Shown one piece after another: positions 1 to 11,215 of a DNA stretch of 64,000 nt. The position numbers and the translations under genes are program-made. Position 1 is the stretch's first letter. Each line of letters begins with the position of its first letter. The stretch comes from Lithodes maja (taxonomy: Eukaryota > Arthropoda > Malacostraca > Decapoda > Lithodidae): positions 287,103 to 351,102 of the forward strand of contig JBAKBP010000207.1 of assembly GCA_037953745.1 (NCBI GenBank), given 5' to 3'. Under the pieces are notes generated by a model, which saw only the letters and a list, made by a program, of their open reading frames with translations, had not been told where the DNA came from and searched no databases.

Positions 1-2441
1 GAGTGATTTATATTGTCAGATATTTCGACTATGTGGGTAAACCCTCTGTCAATTTGGCCAAGTTGTTAAAAGACACCTGACTATATGGTCAATTTGTCTG
101 TTAGCTAAGATTGATTTGACCAAAATAATATTTCTGAACAAATATTTTCAGGATGTTGAACCCCTACACTGATCCCATCTAAAATGACAAAAAAATACAT
201 AAATTATGTACTGAAATTGCCTATTAATTTAAAAAAAGCACTAGCCGAGTGATTTATATTGTCAGATATTTCGACTATGTGGGTAAACCCTCTGTCAATT
301 TGGCCAAGTTGTTAAAAGACACCTGACTATATGGGCAATTTGTCTGTTAGCTAAGATTGATTTGACCAAAATAATATTTCTGAACAAATATTTTCAGGAT
401 GTTGAACCCCTACACTGATCCCATATAAAATGACAAAAAATACATAAATTATGTACTGAAATTGCCTATTAATTAAAAAAAAGCACTAGCCGAGTGATTC
501 ATATTGTCAAATATTTCGACTATGCGGGTAAACCCTCTGTCAATTTGGCCAAGTTGTTAACAGACGCCTGACTATATGGGCAATTTATCTATTAGATAAG
601 ATTGATTTGACCAAAATAATATTTCTGAACAAATATTTTCAGGATGTTGAACCCCTACACTGATCCCATCTAAAATAACAAAAAAATATATAAATTATGT
701 ACTGAAATTGCCTATTAATTTAAAAAAAGCACTAGCCGAGTGATTCATATTGTCAGATATTTCGACTATGTGGGTAAACCCTCTGTCAATTTGGCCAAGT
801 TGTTAAAAGACGCCTGACTATATGGGCAATGTATCTGTTAGCTAAGATTGATTTGACCAAAATAATATTTCTGAACAAATATTTTCAGGATGTTGAACCC
901 CTACACCGATCCCATCTAAAATGACAAAACAATACATAAATTATGTACTGACATTGCCTATTAATTTAAAAAAAGCACTAGCCGAGTGATTCATATTGTC
1001 AGATATTTTGACTATGTGGGTAAACCCTCTGTCAATTTGGCCAAGTTGTTAAAAGACGCCTAACTATATGGGCAATTTATCTGTTAGCTAAGATTGATTT
1101 GACCAAAATAATATTTCTGAACAAATATTTTCAGGATGTTGAACCCCTACACCGATCCCATCTAAAATGACAAAAAAATACATAAATTATGTACTGAAAT
1201 TGCCTATTAATTAAAAAAAAGCACTATCCGAGTGACTCATATTGTCAGATATTTCGACTATGTGGGTAAACCCTCTGTCAATTTGGCCAAGTTGTTAAAA
1301 GACGCCTGACTATATGGGCAATTTATCTGTTAGCTAAGATTGATTTGGCCAAAATAATATTTCTGAACAAATATTTTCAGGATGTTGAACCCCTACACCG
1401 ATCCCATCTAAAATGACAAAAAAATACATAATTTATGTACTGAAATTGCCTAGTAATTAAAAAAAGCACTATCCGAGTGACTCATATTGTCAGATATTTC
1501 GACTATGTGGGTAAACCCTCTGTCAATTTGGCCAAGTTGTTAAAAGACGCCTGACTATATGGGCAATTTATCTGTTAGCTAAGATTGATTTGACCAAAAT
1601 AATATTTCTGAACAAATATTTTCAGGATGTTGAACCCCTACACCGATCCCATCTAAAATGACAAAAAAATACATAATTTATGTACTGAAATTGCCTAGTA
1701 ATTAAAAAAAAGCACTATCCGAGTGACTCATATTGTCAGATATTTAGACTATGTGGGTAAACCCTCTGTCAATTTGGCCAAGTTGTTAAAAGACGCCTGA
1801 CTATATGGGCAATTTATCTGTTAGCTAAGATTGATTTGACCAAAATAATATTTCTGAACAAATATTTTCAGGAGACGCCTGACTATATGGGCAATTTATC
1901 TGTTAGCTAAGATTTATTTGACCAAAATAATATTTCTGAACAAATATTTTCAGGATGTTGAACCCCTACACCGATCCCATCTAAAATGACAAAAAATACA
2001 TAAATTATGTACTGAAATTGCCTATTAATTAAAAAAAGCACTATCCGAGTGACTCATATTGTCAGATATTTCGACTATGTGAGTAAACCCTCTGTCAATT
2101 TGGCCAAGTTGTTAAAAGACGCCTGACTATATGGGCAATTTATCTGTTAGCTAAGATTGATTTGACCAAAATAATATTTCTGAACAAATATTTTCAGGAT
2201 GTTGAACCCCTACATTGATCCCATCTAAAATGACAAAAAAATACATGAATTATGTACTGAAATTGCCTATTAATTTAAAAAAGTACTAGCCGAGTGATTC
2301 ATATTGTCAGATATTTCGACTATGTGGGTAAACCCTCTGTCAATTTGGCCAAGTTGTTAAAAGACGCCTGACTATATGGGCAATTTATCTGTTAGCTAAG
2401 ATTGACTTGACCAAAATAATATTTCTGAACAAATATTTTCA
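1..2441. repeat. 245-bp satellite array, ten units
   Basis: Ten head-to-tail, nearly identical units begin at 1, 247, 492, 738, 984, 1230, 1475, 1721, 2047 and 2292, a period of 244-246 bp. The unit is AT-rich and has no open frame worth calling. The eighth unit is about 81 bp longer because a stretch starting near 1873 is repeated inside it. The array begins at or before the window edge and stops inside the tenth unit near 2441. Diverged pieces of the same unit recur at 7673-8400. Confidence 0.97.
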
Positions 2442-3097
2442 ATGTGTTACAAACATTGGTTTGTAGTTCCACGCATCCATATCCCAACTTATATATTGCA
2501 TCCTTATATTTTATGGTTACCATACACATATAAACATGAGAACTAGGACGCTCGCAACCCCAAATTTCACATCAACAATGGCGGGTCTCTAACTCCTCCC
2601 CCTTCTCTAGGCTATATATATGGTCTTTCATATGAGAGGCTTAGAATTTAACTGCTCCCTGACACAAAAGGTATTATATTCCTGTTTCTATCCTATTGTT
2701 TCCTTTCTGAAACACACTAGCTCTCTCTCTACCTGTCTACTCTGAAACATGCCGAAGGAGATAAAAGGCACATTTATACATTTTATTTTTATAAAATGCA
2801 ACATGTCTCACCTGTTTTTCTTTTTCTTTTTTCATCAAACATTCAGGCTTGAGACATCTTGTGATGTTGAAGTGTAGCCCGAGTAACTACGCAAATATAC
2901 TCTTGATAATAAGAAGAAATTTAAGACTTGTTCTGACAGAGTTTTTAGTGGTAGTAAATTTTGCTCCGACGATAAAGGCGTGAGAGGTGAGGGATAAACC
3001 ACGATTATACTGATTTCTTATATAAATATATAAGAAATAATTTTAAATTTTATAAACCGAATATTTATCTAATTTTATTAATTATTTATTTTTTCAG
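2442..3097 (+). promoter_or_regulatory. 5' flank and probable leader intron of the ATPase beta-like gene
   Basis: There is no open frame here. A TATA-like run lies at 2612-2621. A polypyrimidine tract followed by CAG at 3095-3097 is a good splice acceptor two bases before the start codon, so the coding exon probably joins an untranslated leader exon upstream. A diverged second copy of the acceptor region lies at 4435-4640. The promoter call is inferred from position only. Confidence 0.4.
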
Positions 3098-3099
3098 AG

Positions 3100-4146
3100 A
3101 TGTGTAAAGGTGAGGATGAAGAAGACACTGAACCACTTATTAATGGAGGAGATGGAAAAAATGTTGGAAATAAACTTATATCCGTGCAAGAAGTGGTGGG
3201 AGTGGTGTTGGGAGTGATGATAATTATTATCAACTTGATAGTCATCCTTTTGGTTATATTGAGACCTGCTCCTTGTTGTAGCTCGGGCGCGGGAGAGAAA
3301 CCTAACATCGACCTAACCACGTATCCCAGCAACAATACCGTGTACAAACAACGGAAGTTCCACTTATACCCCTTTACAAAACCACACGACCTAACCACGT
3401 ATCCCAGCAATAATACCGTGTACAAACAACGGGAGTACCACTTATACCCCTCTACAGAACCACACAATAAACTCATAGAAAAGGGCTCCATTCTTGATGC
3501 TATTTATAACAAATACAACTTAACTGCATGCGACCCTGTGACAAAACCACTGAACTTCTATAGTTGGCTGAGTGATACCAGGGAATGTATAGACGGCGGG
3601 AAATTGGGCTTCTACAATTCCGGCCCCTGTCCCTGTCTCATCACCCAAAAGGTACCTAAATGGATTCCTGACATGTTCACGGCGCTGGAGGACCTACCAA
3701 ATAACCTGCCAAAGAGTTCCAGGGACTATATTTTGAGGTTTTACCGTCGAAAGAACTGTCTCCTCATCACCCCAAAGGTAACTAAATGGATTCCTGACAT
3801 GTACACGGTGCTGGAGGACCTACCAGATAACATGCCAAAGAGTCTCAGGGAATATATTTTGAGGTTTTACCGTCGAAAGAAGAATGTGATGCCTAAGTTC
3901 CTTTGGATGTCCTGTGAAGCCGCAGATAAGCACAGATTTTATGGCGAAATAACCTTGCTGCCCTGGCGAGGTTTTCCACCGTACTTCTTCCCCTACCGAA
4001 ATAACTCTTACGTACAGCCAGCTGTGGGTATGCACATCTCAGGCCTAATAAAGGGAGTGTCGCTGGCCATTGAGTGTCGACTCTGGGCTAAGAATATTAG
4101 CACTGAAAAAAACCTGCACACCATCCACATAAAACAAATTGAATGA
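3100..4146 (+). CDS. Na+/K+-ATPase beta-subunit-like protein with internal duplications
   Basis: This is a 348-residue type II membrane protein. It has an acidic cytoplasmic tail (residues 1-30), one membrane segment (about 32-54) and an extracellular domain. Family signatures are the GPC cysteine near residue 177, the PKWIPDM...LP..LP block, WMSCE (269-273), the PWRGFPPYFFPY stretch (288-299) and IECRLWAKNI (324-333). Paired cysteines at 144/163, 163/177-179 and 272/326 fit the disulfides of the family, and NNT, NLT, NNS and NIS are possible glycosylation sites. In animals beta subunits escort the sodium pump to the membrane. Two segments are tandemly duplicated: residues 71-96 with 97-122, and 180-219 with 220-260. 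The coding region has no introns, unlike typical family genes, so a retrocopy or a fast-evolving paralogue is possible. The start is the first ATG after a splice acceptor. Expression is unknown. Confidence 0.82.
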   Translation: MCKGEDEEDTEPLINGGDGKNVGNKLISVQEVVGVVLGVMIIIINLIVILLVILRPAPCCSSGAGEKPNIDLTTYPSNNTVYKQRKFHLYPFTKPHDLTTYPSNNTVYKQREYHLYPSTEPHNKLIEKGSILDAIYNKYNLTACDPVTKPLNFYSWLSDTRECIDGGKLGFYNSGPCPCLITQKVPKWIPDMFTALEDLPNNLPKSSRDYILRFYRRKNCLLITPKVTKWIPDMYTVLEDLPDNMPKSLREYILRFYRRKKNVMPKFLWMSCEAADKHRFYGEITLLPWRGFPPYFFPYRNNSYVQPAVGMHISGLIKGVSLAIECRLWAKNISTEKNLHTIHIKQIE

Positions 4147-4281
4147 TATCGGATGTTATAATGGTCAAGTCTACATTGTTTCTGGGTTAAGAATATCAGC
4201 ACTGAAAAAACCTGCACACCATCCACATAAAACAAATTGAATGGTATCGGATGCTATAATGGTCAAGTCTGCATTGTTTCT
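4083..4281 (+). repeat. tandem duplication of the beta-like gene 3' end
   Basis: The last ~60 coding bases plus ~40 downstream bases (from 4085) are repeated from 4184, a period of about 99 bp, with a few substitutions. The second copy lies beyond the stop codon and is not translated with the gene. Confidence 0.9.
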
Positions 4282-4434
4282 CACACCTCCATCATGTGTG
4301 CATGGTGCAACAGGTATACTACAATAACCTAATTTTTCTTTTTTATAAAGTTGTTTATGTATCAACAGACAAAAAACCTTTAAATAACGTAAACAATTAG
4401 AGGAATCACCTGACTTACTATTTGCTATGACAAA

Positions 4435-4640
4435 GAGTGGTATTAATTTTTGCTCCGACGATAAAGCTATATTTATAAGGTCTCTTATGACATTTAGGTA
4501 TACATTTAATTATTAATATTTAAAATGATTTTGAATTTCATGAACAGAATATTTATCTATTTTTTTTCTTCAGATATGTGGGACGAAGAAGACATATATT
4601 CAAAGAGGCTCAACAAGAATATATAATAACGTATTTTTTC
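4435..4640 (+). pseudogene. truncated duplicate of the intron and first codons of the beta-like gene
   Basis: This stretch repeats the layout of about 2945-3125: a conserved gctccgacgataaag block, an AT-rich intron end, a polypyrimidine tract with CAG, then an ATG and an acidic GAAGAAGAC run. Similarity stops after about a dozen codons, so only the head of a second gene copy survives. It shows that the ATPase locus was duplicated locally. Confidence 0.7.
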
Positions 4641-7430
4641 TTTTTATAAAACTGTTTTGTGGTGGGCTGACCCCTTGTCAGAGTGAGGGTTGGTGTCCTC
4701 TACTTCCCAAAGCCCCTTCTATCTTTTTCTCCTACTATGTAAATCTCTAATTTTTTCAAATGGCGTAGGGATGTGGCGACCCCAACGCCCGCCACTTTTT
4801 TTGGTGCAGGTAGCCTCCAGGTGGGTGGATGAGGCTCGTGTAAACCTGATACACTATTTACTTAAGGGTAAGGCAGGTTAGTGATTGGATTAATTGAACA
4901 CCACTGTTTACTTAAGGATAACAAGATACTTGGCCCATTGAGATAGTGTAAGAAAGACTTATTTTCTAGCCGGAATGGGACGGGCTGACCCTTCGTCGGA
5001 ATGAGGGTTGGTGTCCTCGTAGCCTCCAGGTGCTAGATAATAAGTTTCTCACACAGACTCTCCATCTCAATGGGCCAAGTATCTTGTTTGGACTCTATTT
5101 CCATCCTTAATTTGACTTTATATTGTCCTTGTCCCTAAGTAAGCAGTGGTGTTCAGTTAATCCATCCAATAAAGTGGATCAGGTTTACACGAGAGCCATC
5201 CACCCGGAATGGGACGGGCTGACCCCTTGTCAGAGTGAGGGATGGTGTCCTCTACTTCCCATAGACCCTTCTATCTTTTTCTCCTACTATGTAAATCTCT
5301 AATTTTTTCAAATGGCGTAGGGATGTGGCGACCCCAAACGCCCGCCACTTTTTTGGTGCAGGTAGCCTCCAGGTGGGTGGATGAGGCTCGTGTAAACCTG
5401 ATACACTATTTACTTAAGGGTAAGGCAGGTTAGTGATTGGATTAATTGAACACCACTGTTTACTTAAGGACACAGACTCTCCATCTCAATGGGCCAAGTA
5501 TCTTGTTTGCACTCTATTTCCATCCTTAATTTGACTTTTATATTGTCCTTGTCCCTAAGTAATCAGTGGTGTTCAGTTAATCCATCCAATAAAGTGTATC
5601 AGGTTTACATGAGAGCCATCCACCTGGAATGGGACGGGCTGACCCCTTGTCAGAGTGAGGGATGGTGTCCTCTACTTCCCATAGATCCTTCTATCTTTTT
5701 CTCCTACTATGTAAATCTCTAATTTTTTCAAATGGCGTAGGGATGTGGCGACCCCAAACGCCCGCCACTTTTTTGGTGCAGGTAGCCTCCAGGTGGGTGG
5801 ATGAGGCTCGTGTAAACCTGATACACTATTTACTTAAGGGTAAGGCAGGTTAGTGATTGGATTAATTGAACACCACTGTTTACTTAAGGATAACAAGATA
5901 CTTGGCCCATTGAGATAGTGTAAGAAAGACTTATTTTCTAGCCGGAATGGGACGGGCTGACCCTTAGTCGGAGTGAGGGTTGGTGTCCTCGTAGCCTCCA
6001 GGTGCTAGATAATAAGTTTCTTACACAGACTCTCCATCTCAATGGGCCAAGTATCTTGTTTGCACTCTATTTCCATCCTTAATTTGACTTTTATATTGTC
6101 CTTGTCCCTAAGTAATCAGTGGTGTTCAGTTAATCCATCCAATAAAGTGTATCAGGTTTTACATGAGCGCCATCCACCCGGAATGGGACGGGCTGACCCT
6201 TCGTCAGAGTGAGGGTTGGTGTCCTCTACTTCCCATAGCCCCTTCTATCTTTTTCTATATCTCTATTTTTTCAAATGGCGTAGGGATGTGGCGACCCCAA
6301 ACGCCCGCCACTTTTTTTGGTGCAGGTAGCCTCCAGGTGGGTGGATGAGGCTCGTGTAAACCTGATACACTATTTACTTAAGGGTAAGGCAGGTTAGTGA
6401 TTGGATTAATTGAACACCACTGTTTACTTAAGGATAACAAGATACTTGGCCCATTGAGATAGTGTAAGAAAGACTTATTTTCTAGCCGGAATGGGACGGG
6501 CTGACCCTTAGTCGGAGTGAGGGTTGGTGTCCTCGTAGCCTCCAGGTGCTAGATAATAAGTTTCTTACACAGACTCTCCATCTCAATGGGCCAAGTATCC
6601 TGTTTGCACTCTATTTCCATCCTTAATTTGACTTTTATATTGTCCTTGTCCCTAAGTAATCAGTGGTGTTCAGTTAATCCATCCAATAAAGTGTATCAGG
6701 TTTTACATGAGCGCCATCCACCCGGAATGGGACGGGCTGACCCTTCGTCAGAGTGAGGGTTGGTGTCCTCTACTTCCCATAGCCCCTTCTATCTTTTTCT
6801 ATATCTCTATTTTTTCAAATGGCGTAGGGATGTGGTGACCCCAAACGCCCGCCACTTTTTTGGTGCAGGTAGCCTCCAGGTGGGTGGATGAGGCTCGTGT
6901 AAACCTGATACACTATTTACTTAAGGGTAAGGCAGGTTAGTGATTGGATTAATTGAACACCACTGTTTACTTAAGGATAACAAGATACTTGGCCCATTGA
7001 GACAGTGTAAGAAAGACTTATTTTCTAGCCGGAATGGGACGGGCTGACCCTTAGTCGGAATGAGGGTTGGTGTCCTCGTAGCCTCCAGGTGCTAGATAAT
7101 AAGTTTCTTACACAGACTCTCCATCTCAATGGGCCAAGTATCTTGTTTGGACTCTATTTCCATCCTTAATTTGACTTTATATTGTCCTTGTCCCTAAGTA
7201 ATCAGTGGTGTTCAGTTAATCCATCCAATAAAGTGTATCAGGTTTTACATGAGCGCCATCCACCCGGAATGGGACGGGCTGACCCTTCGTCAGAGTGAGG
7301 GTTGGTGTCCTCTACTTCCCATAGCCCCTTCTATCTTTTTCTATATCTCTATTTTTTTCAAATGGCGTAGGGATGTGGCGACCCCAACGCCCGCCACTTT
7401 TTTTGGTGCAGGTAGCCTTAAAAGTATATA
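4641..7430. repeat. tandem array of ~545-bp foldback units
   Basis: Units restart at about 4662, 5206, 5626, 6180, 6725 and 7267. Most are 542-554 bp; the second is ~420 bp because it lacks the fold centre, and the last is cut at 7418. Each full unit is a long imperfect palindrome. In the first, an arm starting near 4815 (ccaggtgggtggatgag) returns in reverse complement and ends near 5205, around a centre at about 4975-5035. Short open frames of 60-77 codons repeat with the units and are not genes. Confidence 0.93.
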
Positions 7431-8400
7431 ATATTTTTAATCATATTAATCGTCTCCCATGAGGAGATTTCCTATGGCCACTTTTCTCTCTACATCTCAA
7501 TGAGCCAAGTTAATTGTTTGCACTATTTTCCTTCCACCTACGGATTTGTGTCAGGTTTATACAGCCCCATCCACCCGGAATTGTGTGTGAGTTTATACAT
7601 ATAAATATAATTATAAATAAAAAATATTTTTATTTATACCTAAGTTCCTTTGGATGTCCTGTGAAGCAGCATACTCATATTGTCAGATAGTTTGACTATT
7701 TGGCTATCTGGGTAAACCCTCTGTCAATTTGGCCAAGTTATTAAAGACACCTGAAAATTTGTCTATTAACAACTAGGCTTAAGATTGACTTGATAAAAAT
7801 AATATTTTCTGAAAAAATATGTTCAGTGTGTTATAAACACCGGTCTGTGTCACATACACATAGTCTATGTAGTTCCCGAATCCATATCCCAACTTATATA
7901 ATTGCATCCTTATATTATGTGGTTACCATATCCATATAAAAACAGGATTTAGAGCCCTAAAACTAGGACGTTGGTAACCCCTAATTTCACATCAATAATG
8001 GCGGGTCTCTAACTCCTGAAATTGACTATTTAAACAAAAAAGCACTACCCGAGTTACTCATATTGTCAGATATTTTGACTATTTGGGTAAACCTCTGTCA
8101 ATTTGGCCAAGTTGTTTAAAATACCAAAAATAATATGTCTGAAAAAAATAGTTTCAGTGTGTTACAAACACCGCTCTGTGTCACATAAACACAGTCATTG
8201 TAATAAACATATAAAAAACAGGATTTAGAGCCCTAAAACTAGGACTTTGGTAACCCCTAATTTCACATCAATAATGGCGGGTCTCTAACTCCTGAAATTG
8301 ACTATTTAAACAAAAAAGCACTAACCTGTGTCAATTTGGCCAAGTTACGTTGGTATCCCGAATTTCACATCAACAATGGCGGGTCTCTAACTCCTCCCCC
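7431..8400. repeat. mosaic of decayed satellite and foldback pieces
   Basis: 7500-7580 is a diverged copy of one arm of the foldback unit. 7673-7820 and 8040-8170 are diverged copies of the 245-bp satellite. A block containing aatggcgggtctctaactcc occurs near 8000, 8275 and 8380, and also near 2580 at the far side of the ATPase gene. No gene is seen. The stretch runs into the assembly gap. Confidence 0.8.
7639..7671 (+). pseudogene. 33-bp fragment of the ATPase beta-like coding exon
   Basis: These 33 bases match 3892-3924, the part of the beta-like gene coding for PKFLWMSCEAA, with one substitution. The match is abruptly joined to satellite sequence. It is a rearrangement scar, too short to be functional. 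Confidence 0.75.
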
Positions 8401-8600
8401 NNNNNNNNNNNNNNNNNNNNNNNNNNNNNNNNNNNNNNNNNNNNNNNNNNNNNNNNNNNNNNNNNNNNNNNNNNNNNNNNNNNNNNNNNNNNNNNNNNNN
8501 NNNNNNNNNNNNNNNNNNNNNNNNNNNNNNNNNNNNNNNNNNNNNNNNNNNNNNNNNNNNNNNNNNNNNNNNNNNNNNNNNNNNNNNNNNNNNNNNNNNN
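8401..8600. other. assembly gap of 200 N
   Basis: A run of exactly 200 unknown bases, probably a scaffolding gap of arbitrary size, placed in repetitive sequence. Confidence 0.99.
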
Positions 8601-9480
8601 ATTGGAGCAATTACTATGTAGAGTATTACATAGATATGTTTTATGAACATAGTAGTGACATTGTTGCATTACTAATGCAACAATATTAGATTGTGTGTCG
8701 TAATGCACAATATTAGACTGTGTGTAGTAGAAAAAAAAAATAAATAAAAAAAAAATAAAAAAAATAAATAAATAAATAAATAAAAAAATAATAGGGAATT
8801 TTGTTAGAATCTTGATGTGCTGGCTACAAATTGGCCTGCAAACGACTAGTATGGTTGGCCTGCAAACGACCGGTATGGTTGTTTACCCTTGGCAAATTAG
8901 ATAAAGAGTTGGGTGGTAATTAAGTAAATGTATATGTTATGTATCATATAATTATACTGTACTACCTATAGTATAATCGCATGTAGGGTATCTATAATTT
9001 GTAGGGTAGATTACCCTGATGATTAAATTATCGAGGATGCGATGACGTCATCAGCTGATGACGTGAGTGGAGGCGTGTATGCGATGTGGGGAGGAGACGG
9101 GAGTCGGAAAGAGGAGATCGTGGAGAGAGGTTGTGCTAGCGATAGTGGGGAGCGATTGTCCGGCGTGTTTCATGTAATGGTGGTTTAAGGCATGCCTAGC
9201 AGATGGTGTAAATAGTGAGTTTGGATACGGTATGTGGTTTGATTGGTATTAAATGGCGTTGCAGTTGTTTGGGCTGTGATTTTTGTGTGTCGGCGTTTGT
9301 GCTTATTGGTTACGATGGTGGTTTGTTGTTTCGCTGAGTAGCTGGTTCATCTTGGAGGGTTCAACGTTCTTAAGGGCGAGCTACGCATCAGAAAGGTAAT
9401 TATTGTAAACGTGTATAAATATATATGAAGTATTTGGGAAGATATCACATGCAGATTAGCTTAATTATATTTAACAGACC
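8601..9480. other. non-coding stretch with short repeats and a CRE-like palindrome
   Basis: No gene is seen. 8731-8790 is an A-rich low-complexity run. A ~23-bp motif containing ttggcctgcaaacgac is repeated at about 8831 and 8854. TGACGTCA at 9043-9050 is a perfect CREB/ATF-type palindrome, followed by a second half site in tgatgacgtg. The stretch could be a promoter, but no transcript is evident. Confidence 0.6.
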
Positions 9481-9879
9481 TTCCTACATTATCCATACGA
9501 AGAAACGTTGCATCCCTTGCATTATTCTACAGATATTTTCACAGCAATTGTTCCGAGGAACTTGCTTCAATTGTGCCGCCTCTCCACATCTTTCCCCGTA
9601 GAACTAGGGCAGCTGAGAGCGCCCATGAATTTACACTTTCTCCTCCACAATGCAGAACTTCTGCTTATCAGAATTCATTTATCCCCAGAGCTACTACTCT
9701 TTGGAATTCACTTCCCTCGAATTGCTTTCCACAAACTTACAATCTACAAATGTTTAAATCCAGTTGTTACAAACATTTTATGAATGGAGGATGCCTTTAG
9801 GCACATGGACCTTTTTGTTTTATCTGTGTTTTTCCTTCCTCCGTTCATTGTCTCTTTTAAAAAAAAAAAAAAAAAAAAA
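9481..9879 (+). mobile_element. 5'-truncated LINE, 3' end with poly(A)
   Basis: The fragment codes for the C-terminal tail of a non-LTR retrotransposon ORF2, including PRATTLWNSLP and a GGCL end, and finishes in a poly(A) run at 9860-9879. It is nearly identical to the minus-strand copy at 63215-63965, which extends further upstream. The high identity suggests both copies are young. Confidence 0.85.
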
Positions 9880-9954
9880 CAATTATTTCTGATTAGCCAC
9901 CGCATATAGAGAATCCGCATTTACTGAAGGCACATTTAGTGGGGGAGCACTGTA

Positions 9955-10586
9955 CAGTCTGACCTGCCAATACGCGAACTTTTAATACGCGATTCACCTT
10001 ATACGCGAGGAGGGGGTCGAATCATACCCAAAACTTTCAAAACGCGTGATGTACCTTTAAAACGCGAATCCGGGGCCGATATAAGGGCAATTCCGGGGAG
10101 TTCAGCTAATACGCGAGGCCCCCCACCATTCCGCGCATCCATCTGCGCAGGGACGCCAGTTACGTAGGCACGCAGGGCATTGTGGGATACGCCAGTCTAC
10201 CCTCAGTCCACGCTCGCGCAACAGCAGTCCGACTCGTGTGCAGTTATATAGTTTTTTACCCCCATCATCATGCCCCTAGCTGAACTCGCCCTGCCTCGGA
10301 GGGGGCCTGCCTCGGAGCCCCCACCCTTCATATCTACAGTTACTGTTAATTTTAAGGCGAGTTTATTATTATTGTTATATTTTCTTATGATTTGGATGTT
10401 TATGTATACATAATACATATATGTACCTTTTGTGGCAATTGACGGAGATAAATAGGCCTAAAGTAGACAACTTGGAGTCAGTGCCGCCCATATCGATTTA
10501 TTCCCATATAATACTCTATTGCTAATACACGAATTTTCATTCCGCGCCCTCGCGTGTCGCCCATATTCTCGCGTATTGGCAGGCTG
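9955..10586. mobile_element. 632-bp TA-flanked non-autonomous TIR element
   Basis: The ends CAGTCTGACCTGCCAATACG (left) and, in reverse complement, CAGCCTGCCAATACGCGAG (right) are inverted repeats apart from five extra left bases. TA flanks both sides (9953-9954, 10587-10588). No transposase frame is present. The form fits pogo/Tigger-type MITEs. It sits at the edge of a minus-strand LINE fragment. The 70 bp to its left also end in a CAGTGCTCCCCCAC-type terminus, probably a remnant of another element. Confidence 0.85.
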
Positions 10587-10588
10587 TA

Positions 10589-10770
10589 TATAAAAAATAT
10601 TATCGATGCCAGCATTGACCCCTGTGGGACCCCGCTGCTGACGTTCTTCCACTGAGAAGTCTTGTCTCTTTTTATTATTCTCATCTGTCTTCCTATCATA
10701 TAGTTCTCCATCCATTTGAACAGTTTTCCATGCACTCCTCCGACCTTTCTAAGTTTCCACAAAAGCTGTA
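10589..10770 (-). mobile_element. CR1-type LINE ORF2 fragment (probably part of LINE-B)
   Basis: Read on the minus strand it gives KVGGVHGKLFKWMENYMIG and SSGVPQGSM, matching reverse transcriptase motif B of LINE-A (21045-21240). It lies between two TIR elements. Orientation and divergence fit LINE-B further right (17205-26658), but joining them needs the loss of more than 1 kb of ORF2. Confidence 0.75.
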
Positions 10771-11215
10771 CAGTAAGCCCCCGTTATCTCGGACTACTTT
10801 TTAGTCGGAAAACCGTACTTCTCAGAATGGCATCGGCCTCTTGGATAGTTCGCCGTAGATCTCAGCAAAATTCCGATATCTACGATTTGTATCAGAGGGA
10901 CCACCGTGGCTTGTCGGACAGGTGTCCATATATCTCGGAAATTTCGAGATCTAAGGGGTAAAACTCCGAGGGCCCACGTGGTCTGTTGGACAGGTCACCT
11001 CACAACTCGGAACATATCGGAAAATTCTGAGATGTCCGTGGCGTCATGCCCAAGCCCCCTTGGCGGCGAGTTTCCATAGCAACCACTCCTTCCGCATGCA
11101 CCCGCCACCCCGTATCCTGCATCCCACCCCCCTTTGTTTTCACCCTCCTCTCCCGCCTTATCAACCTCAGTCCGCTTGTTGTTCTTGTACGCATCCCATC
11201 CCTTACTTGGCCATT

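Noticed and set aside
1..2441. CRISPR-like array
   Set aside because: The units are contiguous 245-bp satellite monomers with no repeat-spacer alternation, and the genome is eukaryotic.
4690..7431. Repeated 60-77-codon frames in the foldback array
   Set aside because: They repeat with the satellite unit, have no family similarity and vary with unit length.
8336..8708. Open frames spanning 8401-8600
   Set aside because: They are produced by translating the run of N and have no meaning.
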